A DNA stretch of 64,000 nucleotides from Enoplolaimus lenunculus (GCA_030248215.1 JASANG010002954.1:62001-126000), one strand, 5' to 3'. Shown: positions 45,396 to 56,080, counted from the stretch's first letter. Translations and numbers: made by a program. Notes: a model not told the origin generated them from the sequence alone.

Positions 45396-48300
45396 GCAAT
45401 TTGCATGAGTATCGGCCGTGCAAAAGATTGCTGATTGTTTGCCGATACTTTTTGCGCTAAAGAGTGCGTCTGACCACAAAACTGTGATTTTTTGCATATT
45501 TGTGTTTGAAAAAATATTGGAAAGAAGAGTTCTCATGGTGTCCTTTACGGTGGTTATGTCTTGGCGTTTGTAATTACATATAGGTATTACAGTAATTCTA
45601 ACGCTGAAATTTTGCTATCGACACATCACTAATTTTTTGTAATTCTTTAAGCATTCGAGTATGACTTTCTACATTTGCATTTTGTTACAGTGTTATGTCC
45701 TTGTCAGCAGCTTATGACGAAATACCAATATCTTGTGGTTTTGCGTTCACAAAATTTTAGCATTGATTGTATTTTATGTGGTATATTGCTCTGACAGGTT
45801 GAGCAAGAGACATTATGGTACTTTATAATTTAATAATTCGCTTTATTCTTTCGTTAACATATTCTGCTAAGTGCGAATAACCGTAATCAATCACTGTTAT
45901 ATAGATTCTCCTCGTCATTCTCCACGGCGTGGTCCTAAGTCTCAGTCACCGCGTTACGGAGGAAATATATCGCCGGTGCCCGGAAGTCATGGTACAACAC
46001 TTGCAGGTGCCGCCGTACGAGCTGGATCAACGTCTCCGTTGTCAGTTCCGTTGGAAGTAAGTTGAAACTGTAGTGCCTTCACTATAAACTACGCAGCACG
46101 GACATGTTTCCAGATGCTTATCTGAATATTGCGCTCTAGTTAGCGACATTGGCATGTGGACATTCAGAAGGGAAGGTGGCGCATTTTAGGTAAGACAAGA
46201 CCCACAAAATGTTCCATTGTAGAACTCCCAAATCTATATCAAATTGCACGTCTGAAAACTACCGTAAATCCTAATAATTATGCAATATTTGTATTTACAC
46301 TCCTGTTTCATCTAATACACAGGTCCAACTATGTGTCAATGTTCAAAATGGCGCATCATCTTCGCGAACTTCTTTGGCAGGAGGAGGACAAACCAAGAAA
46401 GAACGATTCTCACCGCCTGTGGCTACAACAGCCACTACTGGGTTGTTTGATAGCTGCTCAACTCGTGCTGTTGGGTCTATAGCTGGCAGTAGCAACAGTC
46501 ATCAATCGTCACCAGTCAATTCAAGTAAAACTTACGGTGGTTTGTCTGCCTCGGAAACGGAGCTGGGTGGGCCTTCTTTGTCGTCTATCCCTACTCCGTG
46601 TACTGGGAATATGGTTGGGTTGGCAAACGCCGCTATGGGTGCGGCAGGTGGCACAATGCACGTCGCGACTGCATCGATTCCGACAACTTCATTTTTGGTA
46701 TCTGGATTTCTTGGGGTTACATCGTCGACAGGGATGGCAGCTGACACCAGTGGTAGTGGGGGAGCTTATAAATCAAGTGGTCGGACTAGTGGAGCTACAA
46801 TGATTGGAAGTATGTCAGCCCGAGATGCAATTTTGTTTGGGTCGATGGAAACAGCGCAACAAACAGGACAGCAACAAAATGTAGCCGCTGGAAGGATGTC
46901 AGCGTATGCGCCAGATGTTGGGATGGGTAAGTGTTGAACGAAGCAGTAGATGTTGCACTAGGGTGTGGTTTTAGACACGTTTTAACTAATTTTGTAAGGA
47001 ATGGGATTGAAGTTGTTTCGAATTCCTGTTGCAAGAATAATATTGAAACTTAAACTTTTTTACTTCCTCGAGTTAGATGTGAAGCAACATATCGTATGGA
47101 AGTTGGTCTTCAAAAGTTTTGTAAAAGGCTTTTTAAGCAGAACTTTCACGTATAAATAAGGGTTCATTTCTTTAGGTCACGATGACAGTAGCGGTCTTTC
47201 GGTTGAAGAAGCAATGGATTGTAGCACTGCTGGTGGTGGTGGCGGCAGTAGTGTTATGACAACAACTTCTTGTAATAGCAGTAGTCAGTTATCAGCGGCG
47301 ACTGCAATGATGATGGACTCGACTAGTACTAGTAACATAGAAGACCGGGACACCCTATCAGTTGCTGTTTCAACTATCGCTACTACTATGAGTGGAGCAC
47401 CTAGTGCCGCGAGCTCCCCGTTACGATGTGGTACGATATCGTCGGAAGACGCAAGTGGCGTTGCCGCACGCGCAGTTGATGCTATGATTGAAAATTTGGA
47501 CGAGTCAAGCAATATGAGCTGTTTGAGTGAATCCGGAATTATTGACGACGAAATGACCTGTTCTTCGTCGTATCCGGTAACGAGTTTGGCCGGGTCGATC
47601 GGGGTAGCTATGTTATCCGGTGGCGATAAAAGCGATCTGCAAGCAAGAAGCGGTGGCGAAATGAGCGGCGGTGACCAATGCGCGCCCAATGGCGTGACAG
47701 GTGCCATTTCGAAAAGACATGAGAGTAGCCCTGGTAGTGGTGCGCATACTGTCATTTCAGGCGCCGAGAATCTTACAACATCTGGAGGGACAGATATCTC
47801 TAGCCAACCAAGGGCCGCGGCGTCACGCGTTGTGATCGCTGATGATTGGTCAACAAAACCTGAGTCCAATTTGCTGATGCCTACGGGAGACCGTGATAGT
47901 ACTGTTGGGTCTACCCTGGATACAGCCAGCAGCACTGCTACAGCGTTTAAAAACCGATCTAAAACACCACCTCATCATCAGCAACAACAACCGCACAACA
48001 CAAAAACAGACATGGGAGGTAGCAGTAATTGGAATAATTTTAAAGCGACTAGTAGTAAACAAACGACTCAACATGGTGGCGGTAGCAGCAGTGGAAGTGG
48101 TAAAGGTAAATCGCTACTATCGCAACATCATTTTCAGTACCAGCATCATCATCAACAACAACAGCAACAACAACACTCTCAAGCAACAGGTGGTTCTTCG
48201 GCGACCAGACCAGGTGGTGTGAGAGGTGCCGCTACCGGGACAACCAAGCTGTTGAAAAAGCATTCAGCATCGCCTCCTCATCGGAGAGGTGCAACCGCGG

Positions 48301-50798
48301 AACCGACTAATAGTCGCTTGTCGGCTGGAGGATCTGGAAAATTGGCAACCAGCAATAGTTGCAGCAGTGCTGTAGACGTGTTCGCGAAGCACGGTGGACA
48401 ACAACAATCGACGAAAATGGTGTTTGGTGATATGCGTAACAAACACGACGATGGCGGGATTGACCAAGGTAGGGGTATTTACGGTGCTGTTTTTCGTTTG
48501 GGATGAGCTTGAGATGGATATTGTAGTGCATAAGTATATCGGAATATGTTGTAGGTCTAAAAAGGGAACCACGACCTGACTACCGAGACCGGCCGTTAAA
48601 ATCTCAGTGTCGATCAATTTTTGGGCACCACCCAAAAACATTAAAATTTTCAAGTCAAACTCTTTTTAATATTTTTGTAGTTTTTATGCTTTGCATAGTT
48701 TTTGGTTTTTCAGAATGTCTGTTCGTTATTTCGTAACTATAAAAATTCATAGATTCACGGCGATATTTTATTTATCAGGCATCGCTTACTTCAACAATAC
48801 AGCCATACGTTTGCTGAATCCCTAAACTTCTGGTCTCGGTTTCAAACTACACCGAGATTAAACTCGTATGCCCATAATCTCAAACGTGGAAAACACCTAG
48901 CACCAGTTAGTGATAGATTTTCATACTGAGCAACTCCTCCAACTGCGATTTTCAAAGTTAGCGCCGAAGTGGGATAAATCAAATGCGAAAAATATGCTGG
49001 ATTTCGAAGCCTGCCGTTCCCTGAATCTAAAGTTAATTCAAGACACTAAACCAAATTGGTGATAGGTGCTACACACATTTGAAAATAGTGGCATTGTTTA
49101 TAGTAATAGAAGACGACAAGATTAATGCGAATGACGTTGTCGATGATGATGAAGATGAAGAATGTGACGGCGCTCTCGGTGATATGGTGCCTCCGATACG
49201 TTCAACTCGTGGCTGGACACCGGCCGATATCGATTACTATCAGCGGTTGTTAGATTTCGGACGCAATTTGCTCGCGTTTTCACAAGAATTGGCCGCTAAA
49301 AATGGTCCTAATGCACGGAATCGAACTATGCTTGAAGTGAGTGATTGCAAGATGCGTGGGATATACGTTGGGCCCGGTTTAGGAAGGAACGTATTGTTGG
49401 ATGTTCGATGGTAAGTAAGATTTACATGAACAGTAAACGAAAGCGAACAGCTAAGTATAGTTCCGAAAGCCAGAGATAGGCTTGGCAGCATTCTGATAGT
49501 GCATTGCATTTGGAGAATTATTCCCACTGATAAGTGTGACAATAATATGTATGCACGAGCGTTATTGCCTACGTCTCTAGAAAATCTTTAACCCCACTTG
49601 CAAGTTATATGGAATGGAACTCCCAGTAGGTGTCAGCTACTGACATGAGTATATTGGTTATCAATTTTAGCACTGTATTAATCACAAATATACTAAGAAT
49701 TGTCTTGATGTGTTTTTCAGAAAGCGTATGCACTTCTTGCGTATCCAAATCCAGCTGATAGTCCAGTGAGCTACCAGTTGAATCCAAGCCAACGAGAGCC
49801 TTTAGCGCATACAATTAATAGTGCGATTTTACGTAAGCGTTAGTGTAATGTGACGTTTTTCGGGTTTTAATTGATTGTTAGTATTATCGTTTGCTTCAAG
49901 ATTGGACCAGATTTAGTTTAAAAAATCCGGCATTCTTATACAGTCTGTATTATTTTTTGGTAAGAATTGTAAATACATAACATTATTAAGCCATATATAT
50001 TACTTTTAGGTGCATCTCGTTTTCGCACGGGACCATAATAGGGTGGGCATAAGGTTTGCCTAGGTTTTATGCGTAAGCTTGAGGAGTAACGTTAGACATA
50101 TTCTTAAACTGGGATTTAGGCTTAGAGATTCAGTTTATTTTTAAGCAACTGTCACGCCGATAAAAGTATCATTGGCCGATTGTTATCTACGTTTTGTCGG
50201 ATATTGTTTGCTGCTGTTTTCCTCGGCTGATAAATTTGCCGAAAACGTAGGTAAGTAACTACGGCGGCATAATATGCGCTTGAAAATATTAATTTTGTTT
50301 GTGTTTTTAGAATTCCAAGGTTATCAAGCCGAGCCGCCACTAGAGCGCTTACTGCGTCATTCAACGTATCTGCAAACGCTAATGGACGACAATGGGATGG
50401 GTGCTTGCGCGTTTATTCAACCAAGTCAATTTTTACACCTCGAACCGCTTAATAGTGGCCGCCACCCAATGACTGGAGTTATGGGTTTGGAGCAAAATGT
50501 CGCTGGAGTTGATAGCGGGTGTAACCTGCAGCTGAACGGTTTGTTAGCTGGCAGTATGTTTTCACAACATCAGCAAAATTCGTATCAGTATCCGGTACAA
50601 CCTGGTGGAGCTGGAAGTAACAGTACGTTTTGGTCAAGTGAATTGCGACCATCAGGTGGGAATGTTGGTGGGTCTTGGTTTAGTCAGCCAAGTTCGAGTA
50701 GTTTCTATGGGCAGACAGGTGGTAGTGGCTCACGTGGGTGTGACGCTAGTGTCGACCGGAGTAATCAGATGAAGATGGCTGCCGGGGGGATGCATTGA
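39316..50798 (+). CDS. RANBP9: Ran-binding protein 9/10 homologue (SPRY-LisH-CTLH-CRA), 16 exons
   Basis: Scaffold subunit of the CTLH/GID E3 ubiquitin-ligase complex in other animals, cytoplasmic and nuclear. Exons: 39316-39475, 39780-39891, 41273-41325, 41585-41752, 41998-42020, 42297-42398, 43162-43238, 43579-43691, 44312-44485, 45057-45293, 45905-46056, 46323-46926, 47176-48468, 49104-49336, 49721-49832, 50311-50798. All junctions are GT-AG with matching phase and the sum is 4,101 bp, giving 1,366 residues. Domains: SPRY about 38-205 ([57 protein letters not shown]); LisH about 232-265 ([18 protein letters not shown]); CTLH about 270-327 ([23 protein letters not shown]); CRA about 1105-1255. 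Vertebrate homologues are roughly half as long. The excess is a Ser/Gly/Thr/Gln-rich segment at about 330-1090 and a Gly/Ser-rich tail. Whether it is the RANBP9 or RANBP10 type cannot be said; invertebrates usually have one gene. Confidence 0.93.
39780..39891 (+). CDS. RANBP9: RanBP9/10 exon 2 (SPRY)
   Basis: Encodes [20 protein letters not shown] and [17 protein letters not shown], nearly invariant in this family. Acceptor TTTATTTTAG, donor GATGG|GTATGT. Confidence 0.93.
39892..41272 (+). other. RanBP9/10 intron 2
   Basis: 1,381 bp, mostly filled by the Helentron-like element at about 40170-41112. Ends in TTACTATTGCAG. Confidence 0.85.
40170..41112. mobile_element. Helentron-like non-autonomous element with central tandem repeats
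   Basis: Left end ATTGAGCGAAGCTCGAACGC and right end TCGCTTCGCTCAAT are inverted. The middle has five tandem units of about 154-175 bp (starts near 40206, 40361, 40515, 40690, 40861) carrying TATGCAAATTAGCTATTAGC. Near the right end lie ATCGGTTCAGCCGGTCCTGA, GGACGGACAGACGGACGG and a strong hairpin CTCCGAGCTTCGCTCGGAG, with CTAA about 20 bp beyond. Short inverted ends, a central tandem-repeat block and a terminal hairpin fit Helentron-associated elements (DINE-like). No coding region. Confidence 0.6.
41273..41325 (+). CDS. RANBP9: RanBP9/10 exon 3 (SPRY)
   Basis: Encodes [17 protein letters not shown], diagnostic of RanBP9/10. Donor CCAG|GTATGT splits the Gly codon before [10 protein letters not shown]. 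Confidence 0.93.
41585..41752 (+). CDS. RANBP9: RanBP9/10 exon 4 (SPRY)
   Basis: Encodes [20 protein letters not shown], then [19 protein letters not shown] and [15 protein letters not shown]. Highly conserved core of the SPRY fold. Confidence 0.93.
41998..42020 (+). CDS. RANBP9: RanBP9/10 exon 5 (23-bp micro-exon)
   Basis: Encodes VAFTNLP with a split Gly before it. Acceptor TATATTTTCAG, donor CCG|GTACGT. It is needed to keep frame and the conserved segment linking to [10 protein letters not shown]. Confidence 0.88.
42297..42398 (+). CDS. RANBP9: RanBP9/10 exon 6 (end of SPRY)
   Basis: Encodes [20 protein letters not shown] and [14 protein letters not shown]. The open frame continues past the donor AAG|GTTAGT, but homology stops there. 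Confidence 0.9.
42399..43161 (+). other. RanBP9/10 intron 6
   Basis: Holds a decayed TTAGGC fragment (about 42698-42760) and a CAGGGTGCAACCGG-family element (42872-43138) ending about 24 bp before the next exon. Confidence 0.75.
42872..43138. mobile_element. CAGGGTGCAACCGG-family element in intron 6
   Basis: Left end CAGGGTGCGACCGGATACC, right end CTGGATATTTGGTTGCACCG. The interior has AGAGCCGGATAATCG and AATCCGGAACGGAATG. Right terminus slightly mutated; no target duplication seen. Confidence 0.65.
43162..43238 (+). CDS. RANBP9: RanBP9/10 exon 7 (SPRY-LisH linker)
   Basis: Encodes [20 protein letters not shown] then EEEMS. Acceptor TGATTTTAG, donor TCCAA|GTAATA. Found by phase and position: it is the segment that in other RanBP9 proteins joins SPRY to LisH. 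Without it the frame would break. Confidence 0.8.
43579..43691 (+). CDS. RANBP9: RanBP9/10 exon 8 (LisH)
   Basis: Encodes [20 protein letters not shown] and ends SIGNRQ. The LisH motif mediates dimerisation. Donor CAAA|GTAAGT. Confidence 0.92.
44312..44485 (+). CDS. RANBP9: RanBP9/10 exon 9 (CTLH)
   Basis: Encodes [40 protein letters not shown] and [10 protein letters not shown], the complete CTLH helices. Confidence 0.92.
45057..45293 (+). CDS. RANBP9: RanBP9/10 exon 10 (start of insert)
   Basis: Encodes a Ser/Gly/Arg-rich stretch with [20 protein letters not shown] and [18 protein letters not shown] inside it could be a cryptic donor, but the frame stays open to CAG|GTACGT. Confidence 0.78.
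45331..45396. repeat. ATA/AAT microsatellite in intron 10
   Basis: About 15 to 18 consecutive AAT units, broken once near the start. Confidence 0.95.
45905..46056 (+). CDS. RANBP9: RanBP9/10 exon 11 (RS-like)
   Basis: Encodes [20 protein letters not shown], with repeated Ser-Pro and Arg, then [18 protein letters not shown]. Many possible proline-directed phosphorylation sites. Confidence 0.8.
46323..46926 (+). CDS. RANBP9: RanBP9/10 exon 12 (insert)
   Basis: About 201 residues beginning [20 protein letters not shown], rich in Ser, Thr, Gly and Ala. Acceptor AATACACAG, donor ATGG|GTAAGT. No fold predicted by eye. Confidence 0.82.
47176..48468 (+). CDS. RANBP9: RanBP9/10 exon 13 (large low-complexity insert)
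   Basis: 1,293 bp, 431 residues. It includes [18 protein letters not shown], long Ser/Thr/Gly tracts, a His/Gln run ([11 protein letters not shown]) and [11 protein letters not shown]. The donor CAAG|GTAGGG is in phase with exon 14. Confidence 0.88.
48871..49091. mobile_element. CACCTATCACCAGTTGGTGA-family MITE in intron 13
   Basis: Left CCCATAATCTCAAACGTGG and right CACATTTGAAAATAGTGG are inverted ends, with AACACCTAGCACCAGTTAG and its partner AATTGGTGATAGGTGC inside. It ends only 12 bp before the first possible acceptor of exon 14, so it lies where the branch point would be expected. Confidence 0.75.
49104..49336 (+). CDS. RANBP9: RanBP9/10 exon 14 (acidic run, start of CRA)
   Basis: Encodes an acidic [10 protein letters not shown] and then [35 protein letters not shown], the first CRA helices. 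Two acceptors 6 bp apart (TTTATAG at 49103 and TAATAG at 49109) both keep frame and differ by two residues. Confidence 0.9.
49721..49832 (+). CDS. RANBP9: RanBP9/10 exon 15 (CRA)
   Basis: Encodes [20 protein letters not shown] and [17 protein letters not shown], the conserved CRA core. Acceptor GTGTTTTTCAG. Confidence 0.92.
50038..50176. repeat. TTAGGC-family fragment in intron 15
   Basis: Right end AAAAGTATCATTGGCC is intact, but the left end and most TTAGGC units are lost. Confidence 0.55.
50311..50798 (+). CDS. RANBP9: RanBP9/10 exon 16 (end of CRA and C-terminal tail)
   Basis: Encodes [20 protein letters not shown] and [17 protein letters not shown], matching the end of the family's CRA domain, then about 115 Gly/Ser/Gln-rich residues ending KMAAGGMH and TGA. 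Acceptor TGTGTTTTTAG. Confidence 0.9.
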
Positions 50799-50828
50799 AG
50801 TGATCCGAAGAATTCTGCATGTTAAATA

Positions 50829-51220
50829 CAAGCCGGGGGCGACCGGGGTATTCGAATCTGGTTTAATATTCTGCAAAAAAATCGAATTAGAAATCCGTTA
50901 TCGGTATAAACCTACCGGTAGACGCATATGTACTGTTTTGGTTCCGAATTGTATAAAAATGCTTTTTTACAAGTGAGCGTATTTAGCATCTTGCAGCGAT
51001 TGCGTTTCTGTGCAAGTCAAAAAGTTCAAATTTTGATACGCTGCAGTAACAAAAAATGTTAGTAATTAATTTTTGTTCAGTAAACATATATTTTCGCCAC
51101 TCAAATTCTTCAAACAGTACGGAACTTTAGATACTCTATCCATTTATGCATTATCCGGTTCCGGTAAAAAATTCGCTGAACGAATCCAGTATCCGTCAAA
51201 TTAATGTTCGGTCGCGCCTG
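50829..51220. mobile_element. CAGGGTGCAACCGG-family element after the RanBP9/10 stop
   Basis: Left CAAGCCGGGGGCGACCGG, right ATGTTCGGTCGCGCCTG. It begins about 30 bp after the stop codon and so probably lies in the 3' untranslated region unless polyadenylation is very early. Diverged ends. Confidence 0.6.
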
Positions 51221-51225
51221 AAGGG

Positions 51226-53310
51226 CACGCCCACTGTCGACAAGCCTATGCCAAGCTTAAACCTAAGTGATAGTTTAAGCGTTTAGCATACATACAGGCT
51301 TAATCCTAATCAATCCTATGCTTGAGCCTAAATTCCGCAGTCTTAAAGTCAAAAGTCAACCAGTCTCCCTGTCTGCCAGTGGTCAGGCCCATATTGTTAA
51401 CATGGGCCCGAAGAATAATGATAATGGTAGGATTGGGCATAGGGTGCCGGACGTTTTGGGTAGGGTGGTGTAGTCTTTCTTGTCAGACAAAAATTATTTG
51501 TTAGCGATCTCCGGGTCGATGTTGGAATACACAGTTACAGGGACCCAAGTTGTGATAATTTTAAACGTTTGTTAGACAATTCGCGTTCATTTTTTGTCAT
51601 TTATTTGTATAGCGATAGCTTTGAGTCATATTGTATCAATATCAATTTTGTATTGTATTGTGGCTTTGTCGTATTTGAAGGGTTCGTCATAGTGAGCGGA
51701 AGCGGTCCATTTAAGACATACCTAATGTATATTGAAATATACTGAGAGTATAGCACAACGCGATTTCGCTCGCCTACAGCGGTAGAAAATGCATGGGTTT
51801 TTTTTATTTTTCATCTTGCGCCAGAATCGGCAATTTAAAAGCAAAAAGCCGATTTGTTTCTCAACAACCTATATTTATCGTCGATTTTCGTAACGTAATC
51901 GATATTTTTTCTAAGATAATTTCAAAATTTTTTTGAAAATTTTTCATAAATTTTTATAAATTTGATTGTGTGGAAAATATGCGCCTGCGCCTATACAGTG
52001 TTATTGGCCAAAGAACGCCGTATCATCAGACGTCGGCAGAAATTTGAATAAAAATTTGATTTCGGTGCCGGGTGGAATTAAAATTTCAAGACAATGTCCG
52101 AGTTAGCATTCAATAGCAGCTCAAATGACTGTGAAGATATGTTTAAATTTGAACTGAATACTTGTATGTATAAATGTATAAAAAGTGTTGAGAGCAAATA
52201 TAGGTTGAACGGAGCAGTTATGTTTTAAGTTGTATGTGGCTGGTGTTAAAAGAAGCATATTCGGCAAAATTTTACCCATTGGTACAAGTAAGATTTTATT
52301 TATTTTTGCAGTTTTAGCTGGGAATTAAATTTTGGACGCCATTTTTTAATTAATTTTTGTATTCAATTGAGTTGTTTTCTCTTGAGGATGTACCACTTGC
52401 GTTTGTACACAATTGAAAACTAATATTTATTTTCGTTTCACTACAGTAGACGGTCTCTGTGTGTTTTCCCACTGCGAAGATTAATATACCTAAGCTCATT
52501 TGTAAGCACCACGCTGGTGCTAGTCAAGGAAGGCGAAGGCTGTATCAGATGGTTTAGTGTGGTGTCACGGTTTGTGAGTTTTGAATAAATAATGATATTG
52601 TTCGGGTTGGTGGCAGCCATCCCATAAGAGAACGTATGTCTAAGAACCTGGTGCCTTGTGTGGTATTGTATGTTTTTTGCGAACGGCTGCTGTTATGAAG
52701 GGCTTAGAATAAGAATGGTTCGTATCAGGGCGTAGTCAAGATTTTGTAACGGTGCAGTTTCCCTGATAAGGCACACTTATATGTGACAAAAAGTGAAATT
52801 GATTGCATTCCAACTCACTGTTATGTGCAAAAAGTATTAACAAAAAATCGGAATTTTTTTGCTGTGCCGATGCCGATACTCACGAAAAGCGCCTATTATT
52901 ACCGATGCCGATTTATCAGAACATCCCTAGTATATATGTATGTCGTAGCCTAAGACCTTATTCAACCCAGTTCTGATTTGAGTTAGTTCAGGGCTGAATT
53001 ACGACTTGCGCTAGCCCACGGCGTAATTGTCTCAAATCGTAATCCCGCTTTGGATTAACCCAATTCGAAGTTTGGCAGAAATACGGCTCGGGCTGTGATC
53101 TGTGATATACTAAAAGATATGTTGATCGGCAGGAAAATACGGGCACCCAGACCTTGTTATCTTATGTGTATATACATGCACATACCGCTTATAATGTCGT
53201 ATTTACTAATTAATATAGCGTATATGCAGTTAAACGTTGCCACGTTGTACTATGTGATACTGATGTGTTCTATAATAGAAATGCACTGTTTGGCCAGAAT
53301 CGTACCTATA
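51226..53310. other. No gene recognised
   Basis: AT-rich sequence downstream of RanBP9/10, which may hold the rest of its 3' UTR. A diverged repeat with GTATAGCACAACGCG near 51750 is shared with 23330. No exon could be supported. Confidence 0.45.
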
Positions 53311-53317
53311 CAGGACT

Positions 53318-53412
53318 GTAGCCAACACACCTTGCTAGGGGGGCTAAACAATTTTCAAGTAGAGCATACGAGGGGTTTCGGTGACTTACGAATGAAAGTT
53401 TTCTAGAGTAAG
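53318..53412 (+). mobile_element. CAGGCCCGTAGCCA-family MITE, truncated
   Basis: Left half only: GGACTGTAGCCAACACACC, TTGCTAGGGGGGCTAAAC, CGGTGACTTACGAATG. Confidence 0.6.
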
Positions 53413-54262
53413 GATATGTGAAAATCACTAGAAATTACTGTACACTGCATTTTTTTTGGTTTTTTCCACGGTTTGCTGTACACATTACGCTTTAGATTGT
53501 TTTTTCATTTCACACTGTTAACCGCCATATATATATACATAGTACGTATGTTGTAGGTCATTGTTGATAGTTATCATTTGGTTTTCTAACTTGGCCCGGC
53601 TGGTACCGGCGCTGGCCTCTGCACCGAGGCCTAGGGTCCAGCGCCGGCTTCTGTAATAAAACCTGTCCCCAGGGGCAACTCTGATATGTATTGGAGAAGA
53701 AATAAATACGGACCGACATTTCCAGCGCTGGACGCTGCATTCGTGTATTGGAAAATAGAATACGCAAAGCAAAGTTCGTTCAAAGATAGCTTGAATCTTT
53801 CATATGTGTGTAGTGGTTGGATGGTCATGGTGATGTGCTCATGAATTCATATACGTATGTAAACAGTAATTATTATAACAATTCATATTAGTTTCCTATT
53901 GGTTCTTAACAGCTGAATAAGGGTTTAGTACACACGACTGTATCTTCATTGTAGTCTCCGGGTAGATTGCTTTAGTGGTATTGAGTACTCGAGTACTGGG
54001 TTTGAAGTATTGGTGGTTCTAACTAACTGTGGGACCGCTGGTTTTGGTATTTCTGAAGACTGTACAAATGGGGCTTTCGGGTAATATATGCATTATGAGG
54101 CTAATAATGTGACGTATATCTTAAGCAGTCGGTTTGCTCTATATAGCTGTCTGTATAAAAAAATTGCTTAGCAAACTCAGGCGATGCAGTTGCACCATAT
54201 GTACGTATCTGCGATGGGTCTACGATGTTTGCAAAAAAACGTCATAATTGCCGAAACGCAAC

Positions 54263-54990
54263 CATTGCACTAATGACGTTTGTCCAAATGACAATTGCCC
54301 TAATGACGTTTGCCCAAATGACAATTGCCCTAATGACAACTGCCCTAATGACGTTTGCCCAAATGACAATTACCCTAATGACGTTTGCCCAAACGACAAT
54401 TGCCCCAATGACGTTTGCCCAAATGACAATTGCCCTAATGACGTTTGCCCAAATGACAACTGCCCTAATGACGTTTGCCCAAATGACAATTACCCTAATG
54501 ACGTTTGCCCAAACGACAATTGCCCCAATGACGTTTGCCCTAATGACGTTTGCCCAAATGACAACTGCCCTAATGACGTTTGCCCAAATGACAATTACCC
54601 TAATGACGTTTGCCCAAACGACAATTGCCTCAATGACGTTTGTCCCAATGACGTTTGCCCAAATGACAATTGCCCTAATGACAACTGCCCTAATGACGTT
54701 TGCCCAAATGACAATTACCCTAATGACGTTTGCCCAAACGACAATTGCCCCAATGACGTTTGTCCAAATGACAATTGCCCAAATGACAATTGCCCTAATG
54801 ACGTTTGCCCAAATGACAACTGCCCTAATGACGTTTGCCCAAATGACAATTACCCTAATGACGTTTGCCCAAACGACAATTGCCCCAATGACGTTTGCCC
54901 AAATGACAATTGCCCTAATGACGTTTGCCCAAATGACAATTGCCCTAATGACGTTTGCCCAAATGACAATTGCTCAAACGCGACAATTGA
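54263..54990 (+). repeat. 15-bp minisatellite, about 47 units, open in two frames
   Basis: Alternates GACGTTTGCCCAAAT and GACAATTGCCCTAAT. Because 15 is a multiple of three, two overlapping plus-strand frames stay open for 257 codons each, one reading CPNDVCPNDN and the other MTFAQMTIAL repeats. There is no domain, no start context and no splice support, so a protein is not claimed. The flanks keep diverged units (AATTGCTCAAACGCGACAAT). Confidence 0.92.
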
Positions 54991-55666
54991 CCAAATGACG
55001 ATTATCCAAACGGAACAATAGGCCAAACGAAGGCACTCAGTACCGGAGGGTTGTTGTGTCGCAAAAGTTTGGTTGGTCTTTCACGGGATTCATAATTCAA
55101 ATGTGTGCGTCCGCAAGAGGGTCAAAATCATGTAACATTTGATCGGTCATGGTTGGGTCGTGGAGGGTGTCGGCAGATTATGGATTAAATGTTTGACCAG
55201 TGTGATTAATGTTTCATTGATATGAGCAATGCAACGAAGCAATGCCCGGTATTCTTGCCTCGACCTCTTTTGTTGGAGGCATTTGAAGAGTGCGAGGTCG
55301 ATTCGCCAGGGTTTGACCTGTGGGAATTTGTACAGACATAACTATACAATGTTCACTTGTGCAACGGTATAACGACATTTTTACACGATATCGCCAGAAG
55401 TGATTGTTTACACGTTACACGTAATTAGGCCCAATACAAAACTGAAATATCTTCGCAAGATGTGACAGTCCAATCAAAAGAGTTTGTGCGTCAAACCTTT
55501 AAGCAAACGCCTGCCGCCTGGAAAGTCTGAGGTTCGAATTTTAACTTGAGATTATGTTTATTTCAGATGGAATAGTAAATATTCATGTGGAAAAAGCTAA
55601 GGTTTCTATAAAGTATGTTAATATTTATTTGCAAACGTGTAAAAAATTCAAGCCCACGGCCTGGTG

Positions 55667-55875
55667 CACTGCTAAAAATGGTGAGTCAAATTGACTCTCT
55701 CCGAATTACGCTCGACGGGACTACACAAACTGTGTCAAATTCGACTCCGCCAGAGTCAAACGTGCGACTCAGTGAGTCGAATTTGACTCTGGCAGAGTCG
55801 AATATGACTCAGTTTGTGTAGTTCCGTAGAGCGTATTTCGGAGAGTGTCAATCTGACTCACCATTTTTTACAGTG
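55667..55875. mobile_element. GAGTCA/TGACTC fold-back MITE, copy 2
   Basis: Starts CACTGCTAAAAATGGTGAG and ends CTCACCATTTTTTACAGTG, with GACTCTCTCCGAATTACGC mirrored by GCGTATTTCGGAGAGTGTC. Confidence 0.88.
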
Positions 55876-56009
55876 TGGGATTCACGCTAATTTAAACATC
55901 AAACTCATTGCGCGGTCCATGTCATATTCATCCCTATAACATTTCAAGTATAAATAAGCTTACATTTCTACTTTGGCAATAGCGGGTGTTATAAATGTTT
56001 GTTGGCACT

Positions 56010-56080
56010 TGCCGGTTGAGCAACTGTCGCGTTTGGGCAATTGTCATTGGAGTAATTGTCGTTTTAGCAATCGCCGCAAT
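56010..56080 (-). repeat. Inverted stray units of the 15-bp minisatellite
   Basis: GAGCAACTGTCGCGTTTGGG followed by CAATTGTCATTGGAGTAATT is the reverse complement, with changes, of the right edge of the array at 54970-54995. Array-type sequence therefore exists in both orientations about 1 kb apart. Confidence 0.6.

Noticed and set aside
47285-47935. 216-codon minus-strand open frame
   Set aside because: It is the complement of RanBP9/10 exon 13; the plus strand has consistent splice phases and conserved flanking domains.
54225-55021. Two 257-codon proteins with pentapeptide repeats
   Set aside because: Both are consequences of a 15-bp tandem repeat lacking stops. No domain, start context or splice evidence.
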